64,000 nucleotides of DNA from Christiangramia crocea (lineage in GTDB: Bacteria; Bacteroidota; Bacteroidia; Flavobacteriales; Flavobacteriaceae): NCBI RefSeq assembly GCF_022410465.1, contig NZ_JAJSON010000023.1:1-64000 (forward strand). Direction: 5' to 3'. The notes beneath the pieces were generated by a model, which worked only from the letters and a program-made list of their open reading frames with translations, was not told the DNA's origin and did no database searches. Made by a program: the position numbers and the translations under genes. Of the stretch, positions 19,334 to 29,642 are shown piece after piece; the stretch's first letter is position 1, and the number at the start of each line of letters is the position of its first letter.

Positions 19334-20212
19334 ATGCGAAAACTAAAAGAATTAGTAATTGAAAGGGCCTTGCTGATAAGCTCCCTCATTACTATTGCCG
19401 TTACCATAGGTATCATTTTAGTTTTGTCTATTGAAGCCATCAACTTTTTTAGTGAAGTTTCTATCATAGATTTCTTTACTGATACAGAATGGACACCTTT
19501 ATTTACAGACAAACACTTTGGTATTCTGGCGTTATTATCGGGTACCTTGCTTACCTCATTCATAGCGATCGCGTTTGCGGTTCCGGTTGGCCTATCCATA
19601 AGTATATATCTTAGCGAATATGCTCCAAAAAGCTTTAGAAGAACTATCAAACCATTATTAGAGCTTCTGGCGGCTGTTCCTACTGTAGTTTATGGTTTTT
19701 TTGCTTTAATGGTAGTTACGCCGTTTCTACAATCCATTTTTCCGGAAATTTCAAGTTTTAATTCCCTCTCAGCTGGTATCGTAATGGGAATAATGATAAT
19801 TCCATATATCTCTTCTTTAAGTGAAGATGCGCTTCACGCCGTACCGGACTCCTTAAGGGAAGCAGCTTACGGAATGGGATCTACCAAACTGCAGAACGCT
19901 TTTAAAGTGATGGTTCCGGCAGCTTCGTCAGGAATTGTGGTATCCATAATTCTTGCAATTTCCAGAGCCATTGGAGAGACTATGATCGTTGCCATTGCGG
20001 CGGGACAGCAACCAAGATTCACTTTTGATCCAACAGTACCGGTAGAGACCATAACCGCATATATCGTACAGGTTAGTCTTGGAGACGTTCAACATGGGTC
20101 CTTGGAATACAAGACCATCTTTGCTGCAGGTATTACCCTGTTCATCTTTACTTTCCTGCTGAATACCTTAAGTTACAGGATACGTAAAAAATTCCAGGAG
20201 AAATATGAATAA
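19334..20212 (+). CDS. pstC: Phosphate ABC transporter permease PstC
   Basis: 292-residue inner-membrane permease with six predicted helices. The cytoplasmic EAA loop is visible as DSLREAAYGMGSTKLQNAFK, followed by AISRAIGETMIVAIAAG, the usual PstC pairing. N-terminal region shows an extra loop (TEWTPLFTDKHFG) typical of PstC. Overlaps pstA by 8 nt, indicating translational coupling. Confidence 0.95.
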   Translation: MRKLKELVIERALLISSLITIAVTIGIILVLSIEAINFFSEVSIIDFFTDTEWTPLFTDKHFGILALLSGTLLTSFIAIAFAVPVGLSISIYLSEYAPKSFRRTIKPLLELLAAVPTVVYGFFALMVVTPFLQSIFPEISSFNSLSAGIVMGIMIIPYISSLSEDALHAVPDSLREAAYGMGSTKLQNAFKVMVPAASSGIVVSIILAISRAIGETMIVAIAAGQQPRFTFDPTVPVETITAYIVQVSLGDVQHGSLEYKTIFAAGITLFIFTFLLNTLSYRIRKKFQEKYE

Positions 20213-21059
20213 TATTAGAAAAAACAGGATCAAAGACCAGGCCTTCAAATACTGGGGAATCGCCTGCACATTATTGGGTCTGGTATTACTTGCGATCTTT
20301 ATTGGAAATATTCTCATTGACGGAATAATGAGGATCGACTGGGACTTTATTGTAAACCTTCCATCCAGAAAGGCCGAAAGATCTGGTATCTATACAGCCT
20401 TAATGGGAAGTATCTGGGTCCTGTTGTTAACCACCTTAATTGCTCTGCCCGTTGGTATCGCTGCAGCAATCTATCTGGAAGAATATAACAAAAAGAATAA
20501 GCTCTCAACCATACTGGAAGTGAACATTTCGAATCTGGCTGGAGTACCCTCAGTTATATACGGGCTCCTGGGGCTGGAGGTATTTGTTAGAATTATGGAA
20601 ATGGGATCCAGTGTCCTTGCAGGTAGTTTTACCCTGGCGTTATTGATACTCCCAATCGTAATAGTTTCAACCCGTGAGGCCTTAAAGGCTGTACCAAAAT
20701 CAGTTAGGGATGCATCCTTTGCTATGGGAGCATCAAAATGGCAAACCGTTTACCACCAATTATTACCCGCTTCTTTTGGAGGTATCCTTACCGGAGTGAT
20801 CCTGGCATTATCAAGGGCCGTGGGTGAAACCGCACCTTTGATCGTAATTGGGGCACTTGCTTATGTGCCTTTCGCCCCTTCATCAGCTATGGATGAGTTC
20901 TCTGTATTACCTATACAGATCTTTAACTGGATTACCCGGCCACAACATGGGTTTGTTGAAAATGCAGCAGCAGCAATAATCATATTATTGTTGATTACTT
21001 TTGTAATGAATGGTATAGCTGTATATTTTAGAAATAAGTGGCAGAAAAAATTCAAATAA
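20205..21059 (+). CDS. pstA: Phosphate ABC transporter permease PstA
   Basis: 284 residues, six helices; partner of PstC. Diagnostic stretches: GIAAAIYLEEYN, SNLAGVPSVIYGLLGLEVF, the EAA loop KSVRDASFAMGASKWQTVYH and ALSRAVGETAPLIVIGA. Overlaps pstC by 8 nt and is followed by pstB after 15 nt. Confidence 0.95.
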   Translation: MNNIRKNRIKDQAFKYWGIACTLLGLVLLAIFIGNILIDGIMRIDWDFIVNLPSRKAERSGIYTALMGSIWVLLLTTLIALPVGIAAAIYLEEYNKKNKLSTILEVNISNLAGVPSVIYGLLGLEVFVRIMEMGSSVLAGSFTLALLILPIVIVSTREALKAVPKSVRDASFAMGASKWQTVYHQLLPASFGGILTGVILALSRAVGETAPLIVIGALAYVPFAPSSAMDEFSVLPIQIFNWITRPQHGFVENAAAAIIILLLITFVMNGIAVYFRNKWQKKFK

Positions 21060-21074
21060 CACAAGTGTTATAAA

Positions 21075-21881
21075 ATGATAAAAAAGAAAAAAAAACAGGA
21101 TAGCATCATTGATAGCAGCCTGAAACGTAAATATAAATTACAGGCCAAGAACGTAAAGGTGTGGTATGGAGATTTTCTTGCCATCAAAGGGGTTAGTATG
21201 GATATTAAGCCCAATAAGATCACTGCGTTTATTGGTCCATCTGGTTGTGGTAAGTCAACTTTTTTAAGACTGTTCAACAGAATGAATGATTATGTGGACA
21301 GCTTTAGAATGGAAGGAGAGATCAATATTGATGGTGACAATATCTATGATAAAGATATAAACGTAGAATTGCTTCGAAAGCAGGTTGGAATGGTTTTCCA
21401 AAAACCGAATCCGTTTCCTAAATCCATTTATGAAAATGTAGCTTACGGCCTGAAAATTCAGGGAATAAAAGATAAGAAATTCTTACAGGAACGGGTTGAA
21501 GAATCTCTGAAACAGGTTGGACTTTGGAATGAGGTGGAAGATGATCTGAATAAGTCGGCACTTGCGCTTTCAGGAGGCCAGCAACAGCGACTATGTATAG
21601 CACGTACGCTGGCAGTAGAACCTTCAATTATCCTTATGGACGAACCAACTTCTGCCCTGGACCCTATTTCTACTGCGAAGATCGAAGATCTTATCTATCA
21701 GCTAAAGGAGAAGTATACTATTGTAATTGTAACGCATAACATGCAACAGGCAAGTAGGATAAGTGACAGCACAGCCTTTTTCTATATGGGTGACCTTATA
21801 GAGTATGATAAAACCAATAAGCTCTTCACAAACCCGGAAAAAGAACAAACCGAGAATTATATAACCGGCCGTTTCGGATAA
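21075..21881 (+). CDS. pstB: Phosphate ABC transporter ATPase
   Basis: 268-residue ABC ATPase. Walker [10 protein letters not shown] (~55-63), Q-loop [12 protein letters not shown] (PstB-specific PNPFP), signature LSGGQQQRL (~171-179), Walker [14 protein letters not shown]-loop VTHNMQQA. The N-terminus ([10 protein letters not shown]) is a lysine-rich extension; a shorter start is possible. It energises PstCA in the cytoplasm. Confidence 0.96.
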   Translation: MIKKKKKQDSIIDSSLKRKYKLQAKNVKVWYGDFLAIKGVSMDIKPNKITAFIGPSGCGKSTFLRLFNRMNDYVDSFRMEGEINIDGDNIYDKDINVELLRKQVGMVFQKPNPFPKSIYENVAYGLKIQGIKDKKFLQERVEESLKQVGLWNEVEDDLNKSALALSGGQQQRLCIARTLAVEPSIILMDEPTSALDPISTAKIEDLIYQLKEKYTIVIVTHNMQQASRISDSTAFFYMGDLIEYDKTNKLFTNPEKEQTENYITGRFG

Positions 21882-21891
21882 AATACAACAT

Positions 21892-22566
21892 ATGATAAAT
21901 TTAGACGAACATAGAGAGTTGCTTAAACAGCATGGAATGGAAATGTTCAATCTCTGTAGAAAGCAATTAAAGAAATCCAGAGAGGCATTTTTAAATCATG
22001 ATAATGATCTTGCTGAAGATGTACTGCATTCAGAAAACAGGGTAAATAGCCTTGATCTTAGAATTGATAGGGATTGCGAGCGATTCATCGCCCTTCACAA
22101 CCCCGTTGCTGTAGATCTCAGATTTGTACTTGCCCTTAGAAAGATCAATTTCGATCTTGAGAGAGTGGGCGATCATGCTTATGGAATCTCCAAATATATA
22201 GTTGAAGTAGACACTCCGGTAGACAAGAAATTACTTGAAAAATTAAGGTTTGAAGAGATGTATGAGGCTGGGCTCTCAATGCTGGATGATATACAGATAG
22301 CTTTTAGAGATGAAGATGCCAATAAAGCAAGGAAGGTTTTTAAAAAAGATAAACTTTTGAACAAGATCAACCTGAGTGCATTTGGAGTGATCTCAAAAGA
22401 AGTAAAAAAAGATCCTTCACTTATAGAACAGTACCTGCTTCTTTTTTCGGTTATTAAGAAAATTGAGCGTGTAGGTGATCTGATAACGAATATTGCTGAA
22501 GAGATCATCTTTTATATGGAAGCCGAGGTTCTTAAGCACAGTAAGAAAAAAGGCCCTAAGAAATAG
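21892..22566 (+). CDS. phoU: Phosphate-specific transport regulator PhoU
   Basis: 224 residues, two three-helix bundles with PhoU repeats: DLRIDRDCERFIALHNPVA in the first, VIKKIERVGDLITNIAEEI in the second. PhoU couples Pst activity to the PhoR/PhoB signalling state and Pi homeostasis. The C-terminal tail is lysine-rich (KHSKKKGPKK). Last gene of the operon; a strong terminator follows within 30 nt. No phoR/phoB genes are in the window. Confidence 0.95.
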   Translation: MINLDEHRELLKQHGMEMFNLCRKQLKKSREAFLNHDNDLAEDVLHSENRVNSLDLRIDRDCERFIALHNPVAVDLRFVLALRKINFDLERVGDHAYGISKYIVEVDTPVDKKLLEKLRFEEMYEAGLSMLDDIQIAFRDEDANKARKVFKKDKLLNKINLSAFGVISKEVKKDPSLIEQYLLLFSVIKKIERVGDLITNIAEEIIFYMEAEVLKHSKKKGPKK

Positions 22567-22591
22567 TAATTTATTTTTATTGATCCATAAG

Positions 22592-22620
22592 AAAAACCCT
22601 CGCGAATTGCGAGGGTTTTT
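22592..22620 (+). terminator. Terminator of the phosphate operon
   Basis: CCCTCGC (22597-22603) / GCGAGGG (22609-22615) stem flanked by A5 and T5 with a 5-nt loop; a perfect 12-bp arm counting the A/T pairs. Confidence 0.93.
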
Positions 22621-22704
22621 CTTTGCATATAGGTTCACCTTTTGTTGATGCTTAGCTTATGGTTAAGACAAGCGAGAACATAAGGTTTAGCAAAAGAAGA
22701 GCAT

Positions 22705-22737
22705 AAAAAAAGCACGACCTTCTCAGGTCGTGCTTTC
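22705..22737 (-). terminator. Terminator of dnaK
   Basis: AGCACGACCT (22711-22720) / AGGTCGTGCT (22725-22734) stem with loop TCTC. The A-run at 22705-22710 becomes the T-tract on the minus strand after dnaK. Confidence 0.92.
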
Positions 22738-22819
22738 AGTTCTATGTATTTAGTGAAGATCCCTTGTTTTGCCCGGGATAAGCGATTCACTCATTTTGTT
22801 TACCAAAATGGTTCTCTGC

Positions 22820-24748
22820 TTACTTCACTTCTTCAAAATCTACATCTTCTACGTCGTCTCCACTTTTGGTGTCTCCACCTTCAGATCCATCCTGGGCTCC
22901 GGTTGCACCTTGTTGTGGTCCTCCGGCTTGTCCGCCCTGAGCTTCTGCCTGTGCCTTGTACATTTCTTCTGAAGCTGTTTTCCATGCTTCATTGATCTTG
23001 TCAAGGGCCGGCTGAATAGTTTCAACTTCTTTAGTTTCGTAAGCTTTCTTAAGCTCTTCCAGGGCTTCCTCGATTGGCTTCTTCTTATCGTCAGATAATT
23101 TATCACCAAATTCTTTCAACTGCTTTTCAGTCTGGAAGATCATTGCATCAGCTTCATTCAGCTTATCAACTTTCTCCTTAGCTTTCTTATCGGTTTCAGC
23201 ATTCGCTTCAGCCTCTTTCTTCATTTTTTCGATTTCCTCTTCTGTCAATCCTGAAGAAGCTTCAATACGAATATCCTGAGACTTACCAGTTGCTTTATCT
23301 GTAGCACTTACTTTAATGATACCGTTGGCATCAATATCGAAAGTCACTTCAATTTGAGGTGTTCCTCTTGGCGCTGGTGGTATTCCGTCTAAGTGGAATC
23401 TACCAATTGTCTTGTTATCTGCGGCCATTGGACGCTCACCCTGAAGTACGTGGATCTCAACTGATGGCTGATTGTCTGCTGCAGTAGAGAAAGTTTGTGA
23501 CTTCTTGGTTGGGATCGTAGTATTCGCCTCAATAAGTTTAGTGTTCACTCCTCCCATAGTTTCAATACCTAAAGATAGCGGAGTAACATCAAGAAGCAAT
23601 ACATCTTTTACGTCTCCGGTAAGTACACCACCCTGGATAGCTGCACCAATTGCAACAACCTCATCCGGGTTTACACCTTTTGAAGGCTTCTTACCAAAGA
23701 ATGCTTCTACTTCTTCCTGGATCTTAGGGATACGGGTTGATCCACCCACAAGAATTACCTCGTCGATATCACTTTTACTTAGACCTGCATCACTAAGTGC
23801 TTTTTGAACCGGATCCATAGATCTTTTTACAAGTTCATGGGCCAGTTGTTCAAATTTTGAACGTGTAATAGTTTCTACAAGGTGTTTTGGTCCGCTTGCA
23901 GTAGCAGTTACATAAGGAAGATTGATCTCTGTTTGAGTAGAAGAAGATAATTCGATCTTCGCTTTCTCGGCAGCTTCTTTTAAACGCTGAAGTGCCATAG
24001 GATCTTCTCTAAGATCGATATCTTCAGCTTTTTTAAAGTTATCTGCAAGATAATCTATCAGTACTTCATCAAAGTCATCACCACCAAGGTGAGTATCCCC
24101 ATTAGTAGAAAGTACTTCAAATACCCCATCACCTAATTCAAGGATAGAGATATCAAATGTACCACCACCAAGGTCATATACAGCGATCTTCTGATCTTGT
24201 GATTTCTTATCCAGACCGTAAGCCAGTGCCGCAGCTGTAGGCTCGTTGATGATCCTTCTTACTTTAAGACCAGCGATCTCACCAGCTTCTTTGGTTGCAT
24301 GACGCTGAGAGTCATTAAAATATGCAGGTACGGTAATCACCGCTTCGGTTACATCCTGTCCAAGATAATCTTCAGCAGTTTTCTTCATTTTTTGAAGTAC
24401 CATTGCTGAAAGTTCCTGAGGAGTATATAAACGACCGTCCACATCTACACGTGCGGTATCGTTATCACCTTTCTTTACGGTATAAGGAACCCTTTTTGCT
24501 TCTCTTTCAGATTCAGAATACTTATTTCCCATAAAACGTTTTATGGAAGAAATGGTTTTCTGTGGGTTAGTTACTGCCTGACGTTTTGCAGGGTCACCAA
24601 CCTTTATTTCGCCACCTTCCACAAATGCAATAACAGAAGGCGTAGTTCTTTTTCCTTCGGCATTAGGTATCACTGTAGGCTCGTTACCTTCCATTACGGC
24701 AACGCAGGAGTTGGTGGTACCCAAGTCAATTCCAATTACTTTACTCAT
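22820..24748 (-). CDS. dnaK: Molecular chaperone DnaK (Hsp70)
   Basis: 642-residue ATP-dependent chaperone. [20 protein letters not shown] at the N-terminus (phosphate-1 motif), [33 protein letters not shown] (phosphate-2) and [11 protein letters not shown] (adenosine motif) mark the nucleotide-binding domain; the substrate-binding domain and lid follow, with a G/Q/A-rich tail and terminal EDVDFEEVK. dnaJ and grpE are not adjacent, as is common in Flavobacteriia. Upstream 217 bp carry an inverted repeat that may be an operator. Confidence 0.98.
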   Translation of the reverse strand: MSKVIGIDLGTTNSCVAVMEGNEPTVIPNAEGKRTTPSVIAFVEGGEIKVGDPAKRQAVTNPQKTISSIKRFMGNKYSESEREAKRVPYTVKKGDNDTARVDVDGRLYTPQELSAMVLQKMKKTAEDYLGQDVTEAVITVPAYFNDSQRHATKEAGEIAGLKVRRIINEPTAAALAYGLDKKSQDQKIAVYDLGGGTFDISILELGDGVFEVLSTNGDTHLGGDDFDEVLIDYLADNFKKAEDIDLREDPMALQRLKEAAEKAKIELSSSTQTEINLPYVTATASGPKHLVETITRSKFEQLAHELVKRSMDPVQKALSDAGLSKSDIDEVILVGGSTRIPKIQEEVEAFFGKKPSKGVNPDEVVAIGAAIQGGVLTGDVKDVLLLDVTPLSLGIETMGGVNTKLIEANTTIPTKKSQTFSTAADNQPSVEIHVLQGERPMAADNKTIGRFHLDGIPPAPRGTPQIEVTFDIDANGIIKVSATDKATGKSQDIRIEASSGLTEEEIEKMKKEAEANAETDKKAKEKVDKLNEADAMIFQTEKQLKEFGDKLSDDKKKPIEEALEELKKAYETKEVETIQPALDKINEAWKTASEEMYKAQAEAQGGQAGGPQQGATGAQDGSEGGDTKSGDDVEDVDFEEVK

Positions 24749-24826
24749 AACTATATAACTTGTTTTTTACGTTAGTTTTTCAATTACAGTCACTAGAAGT
24801 CAATCATTATGCCAGCGCAAATCTTA

Positions 24827-24862
24827 TGACAGGTTGTCACATTTTTTGAAAGCACGTGTCAC
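24827..24862 (-). promoter_or_regulatory. Inverted and direct TGTCA repeats upstream of dnaK
   Basis: TGACA-GGT-TGTCA inverted repeat at 24827-24839, plus a second TGTCAC at 24857-24862, in the gap between dnaK and the divergent sdaA. It does not match the HrcA CIRCE consensus. A heat-shock or stress regulator site is possible; function unproven. Confidence 0.35.
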
Positions 24863-24937
24863 CGGGCCTGATTCAGCCGTTTTGACTTTTATAAATATTA
24901 TTTTTTCAATATTTCATGGACAGCATTAACAATTCCT

Positions 24938-24945
24938 TATTTTTG
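24938..24945 (+). promoter_or_regulatory. Putative -7 box for sdaA
   Basis: TATTTTTG fits TAnnTTTG 20 nt before the sdaA start codon. The -33 region is weak (no clear TTG at 19-21 nt), so this is a modest prediction. Confidence 0.4.
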
Positions 24946-24965
24946 TGAGCAAATTTGTACTCTGA

Positions 24966-26399
24966 ATGCGAAAAAGAGAATGCATTAGCGTTTTTGACAT
25001 GCTCAAGGTGGGTGTTGGACCTTCAAGTTCCCATACCTTAGGACCATGGCGTGCAGCCCAAAGGTGGATTACCGAACTCAAACAAAAAGAAAGGTTCTCT
25101 GAGCTTGAAAAAATACATGTAGATCTGTATGGCTCCTTAAGCCTTACCGGAAAAGGTCATGCAACAGATATTGCAATCCTTCTTGGGTTGCTTGGACATG
25201 ATCCCGTCACCATGGATATTTCAATTATTGATTCTGAAATTGAAAGGATCAGGGAATCAGGCAAGCTATTCCTGAACGGTGAAAAGGAACTAAATTTTAA
25301 TATCAGCGAAGACATTAAATTCAATCGGAAATTTTTAGAATTCCACCCAAACGGAATCACATTCAGGGCTACCTTAAATAATGGCAAAAAGACCTCTTCT
25401 TCATTTTATTCCATAGGAGGTGGATTTGTGGTCAAAAAAGAACGGAAGAATGCCAGTAAGAAAATGAAGAGTTTTCAGGAATTCCCCTTTCCAATTGAGA
25501 AAGCTACTGACCTGGTGCAGTACTGTAAAGCAGAAAATAAAAGGATCTCTGATATAGTTCTTGAAAATGAACGTTCTCTCCGCAGTGATGAGGAAATTGA
25601 TGCAGGCCTGAAACAGATATGGAAAGTGATGCTGGAATCCATGTACACCGGCTGCCATACCGATGGTACACTTCCTGGCGGACTCAATGTAAAACGCAGG
25701 GCTTTCGAAATGCAAGAACGCCTTATAGGTGAAGAGAAATATGAATCTTCTGAAGAGTGGATCGCCGCCATTAGAAACACTGAGGTCAGGTTCCGCCAAA
25801 TACTGAAATGGGTAAGTTGTTTTGCCCTTAGTGTGAATGAGGTGAATGCTTCCCTGGGAAGGGTGGTAACGGCTCCAACCAATGGAAGTGCCGGGACTGT
25901 TCCTGCAGTGCTTATGTACTATATGGTAATCGAAAATCATAAGGCCGGTTTTGAGGAAATAAAAAGGTTCATGCTGGTTGCGGGAGAAATCGGTAGTCTT
26001 TTCAAAAAAGGAGCTACCATCTCGGCAGCAATGGGTGGCTGTCAGGCTGAAATTGGAGTTTCTTCAGCAATGGCAGCAGGTGGACTTACTGAACTCCTGG
26101 GAGGCACCCCGGAACAGGTCCTTATGGCCAGTGAGATCGCAATGGAACATCACCTGGGTCTTACTTGTGACCCTATAGGAGGATTGGTCCAGGTTCCCTG
26201 TATTGAAAGAAATGCAATGGGCGCCATTAAAGCGATAAATGCTGCTGAGATCGCCATGGAAAGTGATGCCAGCCGTGCAAAAGTTCCACTGGATAAAGTT
26301 ATCGAGACCATGTGGGAAACGGCTAAGGATATGAGTACAAAATATAAAGAAACATCTGAAGGCGGACTGGCCGTTAAAGTGAACCTTAGCGATTGCTAA
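24966..26399 (+). CDS. sdaA: L-serine ammonia-lyase, iron-sulfur dependent
   Basis: Converts L-serine to pyruvate and ammonia with a [4Fe-4S] cluster. 477 residues, single-chain form with beta domain (1-~160; motif VGPSSSHTLGPWRAA at 17-31) and alpha domain (~190-477). Cluster Cys candidates lie in YTGCHTDG, MGGCQAEIGVSSAMAAGG, LTCDPIGG and VPCIERN. Divergent from dnaK. 15 nt downstream starts the CPBP protease frame, which could be co-transcribed. Confidence 0.95.
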   Translation: MRKRECISVFDMLKVGVGPSSSHTLGPWRAAQRWITELKQKERFSELEKIHVDLYGSLSLTGKGHATDIAILLGLLGHDPVTMDISIIDSEIERIRESGKLFLNGEKELNFNISEDIKFNRKFLEFHPNGITFRATLNNGKKTSSSFYSIGGGFVVKKERKNASKKMKSFQEFPFPIEKATDLVQYCKAENKRISDIVLENERSLRSDEEIDAGLKQIWKVMLESMYTGCHTDGTLPGGLNVKRRAFEMQERLIGEEKYESSEEWIAAIRNTEVRFRQILKWVSCFALSVNEVNASLGRVVTAPTNGSAGTVPAVLMYYMVIENHKAGFEEIKRFMLVAGEIGSLFKKGATISAAMGGCQAEIGVSSAMAAGGLTELLGGTPEQVLMASEIAMEHHLGLTCDPIGGLVQVPCIERNAMGAIKAINAAEIAMESDASRAKVPLDKVIETMWETAKDMSTKYKETSEGGLAVKVNLSDC

Positions 26400-26414
26400 T
26401 ATTTAATTTTAAAA

Positions 26415-27110
26415 TTGAATGATCTGTCAGTATACGGGAATTGGGCAAAAGTGAAAAACCTGTTGAGGAATTTCACTTTGATGATCGCATGCTACTTTAT
26501 TTTTTTCATTGCCCTTCGTGTTATAGACGTTTTTGTATTCAATTTTGATTTCAATAAATATGAGCAGATCGAATTATTCGAAACCCTTAAAGATCATCCC
26601 TGGAAATTTGTATTTCTTGCCGTGATCGCTGCTCCCCTAATTGAGGAAAGTATCTTCAGGAGCCTTCTTAAGCCATCCCCTTTCAGTCTTAAACTTTTTC
26701 TCTGTGCCATAATATATATGACAGGTGTTTTCATGATTCCTGAACAGGGACACTGGATATTACGCTACTCCTTATTATTTGGCACCATACTTCTTTTTTA
26801 TTACGCAATGGGTAAACTTATCCCCTCAGAATTTTACAAAATAATATGCGCTTGGTTGCATAAATATTACCTCTTTATCTGGATTATGGGAGCTATTATT
26901 TTCGGTTTTGTTCATATATTCAATTATGTTGATAGCTTTAAAATAGACCTGGTGTTATTAATGATGATCTTTCCCCGTATCATCGCCGGATTCTTCTTTG
27001 GAAAAATAAAACTAGAGAACAAAGGCATGATCTGGCCAATACTAATGCATAGCATGAATAATTCCATAGTCCTTTTCTTTCTGTTACCCTATACCCTATC
27101 GCAGTATTAA
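26415..27110 (+). CDS. CPBP-family intramembrane metalloprotease
   Basis: 231 residues, multi-helix membrane protein with the CPBP (CAAX protease/bacteriocin-processing) motifs: EESIFR (EExxxR, ~76-81), FGFVHIFNY (FxxxH, ~157-165) and HSMNNS (HxxxN type, ~214-219). The frame begins at a TTG codon; no ATG at an equivalent position is available. Substrate unknown; members process prenylated or peptide substrates in the membrane. Confidence 0.82.
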   Translation: MNDLSVYGNWAKVKNLLRNFTLMIACYFIFFIALRVIDVFVFNFDFNKYEQIELFETLKDHPWKFVFLAVIAAPLIEESIFRSLLKPSPFSLKLFLCAIIYMTGVFMIPEQGHWILRYSLLFGTILLFYYAMGKLIPSEFYKIICAWLHKYYLFIWIMGAIIFGFVHIFNYVDSFKIDLVLLMMIFPRIIAGFFFGKIKLENKGMIWPILMHSMNNSIVLFFLLPYTLSQY

Positions 27111-27177
27111 CAAAGCCTTAAAATGGTATTGCTTCATGATTTTGTAACTTCTGCATCCTAAAAAAAATTGCAGAATT

Positions 27178-28182
27178 ATGAAAGCAGCATTGATTGAAGA
27201 AAAAGGCGGGGATTTTATCGTTAAGGATATCGATAAACCCACTCCCAATGAAAATGAAGTATTAATTAAGGTAGAAGCCTGTGGAATTTGCCATAGCGAC
27301 AATTTTGTAAAGGCAGGGGCTTTCCCGGGGATCGAATATCCCAGGGTCCCTGGTCATGAGGTGGTAGGTATTATTGAGGAAACAGGAAAATCGGTGAATA
27401 ACTGGAAAATAGGTCAGCGTGTTGGTGTTGGCTGGCACGGCGGGCACTGTTTTGAATGTGAATCCTGCCGGCGTGGTGATTTCATCAATTGTCAAAACGG
27501 AAAAATTAGCGGAATCTCTTATGATGGTGGTTATGCCGAATATATGACAGCTCCCAAGGAGGCGGTTGCCAATGTCCCCGAAGAACTATCCTCTGTTGAT
27601 GCGGCTCCCCTACTCTGTGCTGGGATCACTGTATATAATGCGTTGAGAAATTCCGGAATAAGAGCAGGTGATCTGGTAGCCGTTCAGGGAATTGGAGGTC
27701 TCGGTCATCTTGCCATTCAGTATGCCTCAAAAATGGGAATGCGTACCGTGGCAATCTCAACCAGTGACAGTAAAAAAGAGCTCGCTAAAGAACTTGGAGC
27801 TCACCATTTCATAAATACCGAAAAGCAGGACGCTTCAGAAGAACTGCAGAAACTGGGCGGCGCAAAGCTTATTCTTGCCACTGCTCCTCACAGTGATGCC
27901 ATATCTTCTGTTGTAGACGGACTGGGGATAGATGGAAAACTACTGATGGTAGCTGCCACCGGAGAACCTATAGAAGTCTCTCCAATGCAGTTATTAATGG
28001 GAAGAAAATCGGCTGCGGGCTGGCCAAGCGGTACGGCGATGGATTCTGAAGACACCCTGAACTTTAGTGCCATGACGGGTACAAAACCAATGATAGAGGA
28101 ATATCCCCTGGAGAAGGTGAATGAAGCTTTTGAAAGAATGATGAACAATAAGGCCAGATTTAGAGTTGTATTAAAACCTTAA
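27178..28182 (+). CDS. Zinc-dependent alcohol dehydrogenase (MDR superfamily)
   Basis: 334 residues. Catalytic zinc ligands in CGICHSD (~37-43) and GHEVVG (~60-65); structural zinc Cys4 in CFECESCRRGDFINC (~91-105); Rossmann nucleotide-binding motif GIGGLGHLAIQYA (~170-182). Resembles AdhP/cinnamyl-alcohol dehydrogenase-like enzymes that reduce aldehydes with NAD(P)H. The substrate cannot be told from sequence. Monogenic, followed by its own terminator. Confidence 0.9.
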   Translation: MKAALIEEKGGDFIVKDIDKPTPNENEVLIKVEACGICHSDNFVKAGAFPGIEYPRVPGHEVVGIIEETGKSVNNWKIGQRVGVGWHGGHCFECESCRRGDFINCQNGKISGISYDGGYAEYMTAPKEAVANVPEELSSVDAAPLLCAGITVYNALRNSGIRAGDLVAVQGIGGLGHLAIQYASKMGMRTVAISTSDSKKELAKELGAHHFINTEKQDASEELQKLGGAKLILATAPHSDAISSVVDGLGIDGKLLMVAATGEPIEVSPMQLLMGRKSAAGWPSGTAMDSEDTLNFSAMTGTKPMIEEYPLEKVNEAFERMMNNKARFRVVLKP

Positions 28183-28202
28183 GTTGCCATACTAACCTTT
28201 AC

Positions 28203-28234
28203 AGCCGGAATATCAGCTTTGATTTCCGGCTTTT
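28203..28234 (+). terminator. Terminator after alcohol dehydrogenase
   Basis: AGCCGGAA (28203-28210) / TTCCGGCT (28224-28231) stem with a 13-nt loop and a short T-run. Confidence 0.8.
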
Positions 28235-28247
28235 CTTATAATTGAGA

Positions 28248-28694
28248 CTAGTCACAATCCTGTGTGGTCCTGGTATCTATAAGATACACGATCTTCCACT
28301 TACCATTGAACTGAACAAGCTGAAAACTGTTTACACCGCAATGACTGAAAGCACCATTATAATAAAATGAATAAGGAGTCGTAACCGTTGCCAGTGGTCC
28401 ATTTTCCTCTACTCTGAATTCATGTAGTTTTTCTTCGAATGTAGCATCCGCTGGAATTGAAGCTATTCCTTTCAGGAATTTTGAATAATCACCGGTGATG
28501 AGTTTGGTACTGCCTTCGGCATCAATAGAAACCGATTCTAATCTCGCTCCTTCGTGTGCAAAGGTCTTGAGTTCAGTCGTATCCTGGGCATGAAAAGCTT
28601 CAAAAAAATCGTCCACTAATTCCCTGGGGGTTTGCCTTTGGGCAAAAGCTGACATATTCACAAAAATCAGGGCCAGAAATATTATTTTTTTCAT
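28248..28694 (-). CDS. Secreted NTF2-like (SnoaL-fold) protein
   Basis: 148 residues with signal peptide MKKIIFLALIFVNMSAFAQ. The mature part matches the small cone-shaped NTF2/SnoaL fold: helix ELVDDFFEAFHAQDTTELKTF, then a curved sheet ending in VNSFQLVQFNGKWKIVYLIDTR. Probably periplasmic; ligand or activity unknown. Convergent with the alcohol dehydrogenase gene. Confidence 0.8.
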   Translation of the reverse strand: MKKIIFLALIFVNMSAFAQRQTPRELVDDFFEAFHAQDTTELKTFAHEGARLESVSIDAEGSTKLITGDYSKFLKGIASIPADATFEEKLHEFRVEENGPLATVTTPYSFYYNGAFSHCGVNSFQLVQFNGKWKIVYLIDTRTTQDCD

Positions 28695-28758
28695 TGAAAG
28701 CTAGTTTTGAATGTGGCTCACGAATTTACTACTTTTACTCAAATTTAAATAGAAGCCA

Positions 28759-29577
28759 ATGTCTGTTGCTAAAAAAGAATACAAGCGTATCACTACCAAA
28801 TCTTTAGTAGATATGAAAGCTAATGGTGAAAAGATCGCCATGCTGACTGCCTATGATTTCTCTATGGCTAAAATAGTTGATGGCGCCGGAATAGATGTGA
28901 TTCTGGTGGGTGATTCTGCAAGCAACGTTATGGCTGGTCATGAAACGACCCTGCCTATCACTCTGGACCAAATGATCTATCACGCAACCAGCGTAGTTAG
29001 AGCTATTAACAGGTCTCTGGTGGTGGTAGATCTGCCCTTCGGAAGTTACCAGAGCGACCCAAAGGAAGCCCTTAGGTCAGCAATTAGAATAATGAAGGAA
29101 AGCGGCGCCCATGCCGTAAAACTTGAAGGTGGTAAGGAAGTGAAAGAGTCTATCAAAAGAATTCTACATGCGGGTATCCCTGTAATGGGACACCTGGGAC
29201 TTACCCCGCAATCAATATATAAATTTGGAACTTATACCGTAAGGGCCCGTGAAGAGCATGAAGCTGAAAAGCTGAAAAGCGATGCAAAAATGCTTGAAAA
29301 AATGGGGTGTTTTGCCGTGGTTCTTGAGAAAGTTCCTGCACAATTAGCTAAAGAAGTAGCCGAAAGCATCAGTATTCCGGTAATTGGAATCGGTGCAGGA
29401 AAAGATGTAGACGGTCAGGTACTGGTAATACATGATATGCTGGGAATGACACATGAATTCAATCCACGGTTCCTGAGACGTTATGCTGATCTTCATGCCG
29501 AAATGACCCAGGCTTTTGAGAACTACAGGGACGATGTAAAGAACAAGGACTTCCCATCAGATGAAGAACAATATTAA
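28759..29577 (+). CDS. panB: 3-methyl-2-oxobutanoate hydroxymethyltransferase
   Basis: First step of pantothenate synthesis, using 5,10-methylene-tetrahydrofolate and ketoisovalerate. 272 residues. Motifs: [18 protein letters not shown] (~30-47), [19 protein letters not shown] (metal-binding Asp, ~50-68), [17 protein letters not shown] and [18 protein letters not shown]. Ketoisovalerate comes from the ilv genes further along the window. Followed 65 nt later by a pseudouridine synthase gene, as often seen in Flavobacteriia. Confidence 0.96.
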   Translation: MSVAKKEYKRITTKSLVDMKANGEKIAMLTAYDFSMAKIVDGAGIDVILVGDSASNVMAGHETTLPITLDQMIYHATSVVRAINRSLVVVDLPFGSYQSDPKEALRSAIRIMKESGAHAVKLEGGKEVKESIKRILHAGIPVMGHLGLTPQSIYKFGTYTVRAREEHEAEKLKSDAKMLEKMGCFAVVLEKVPAQLAKEVAESISIPVIGIGAGKDVDGQVLVIHDMLGMTHEFNPRFLRRYADLHAEMTQAFENYRDDVKNKDFPSDEEQY

Positions 29578-29642
29578 TGGAATGTTGACTGGTTAACATC
29601 TCCTTATTTCTACCGAAACTCTACTAAAAAATTTCCGAAAAA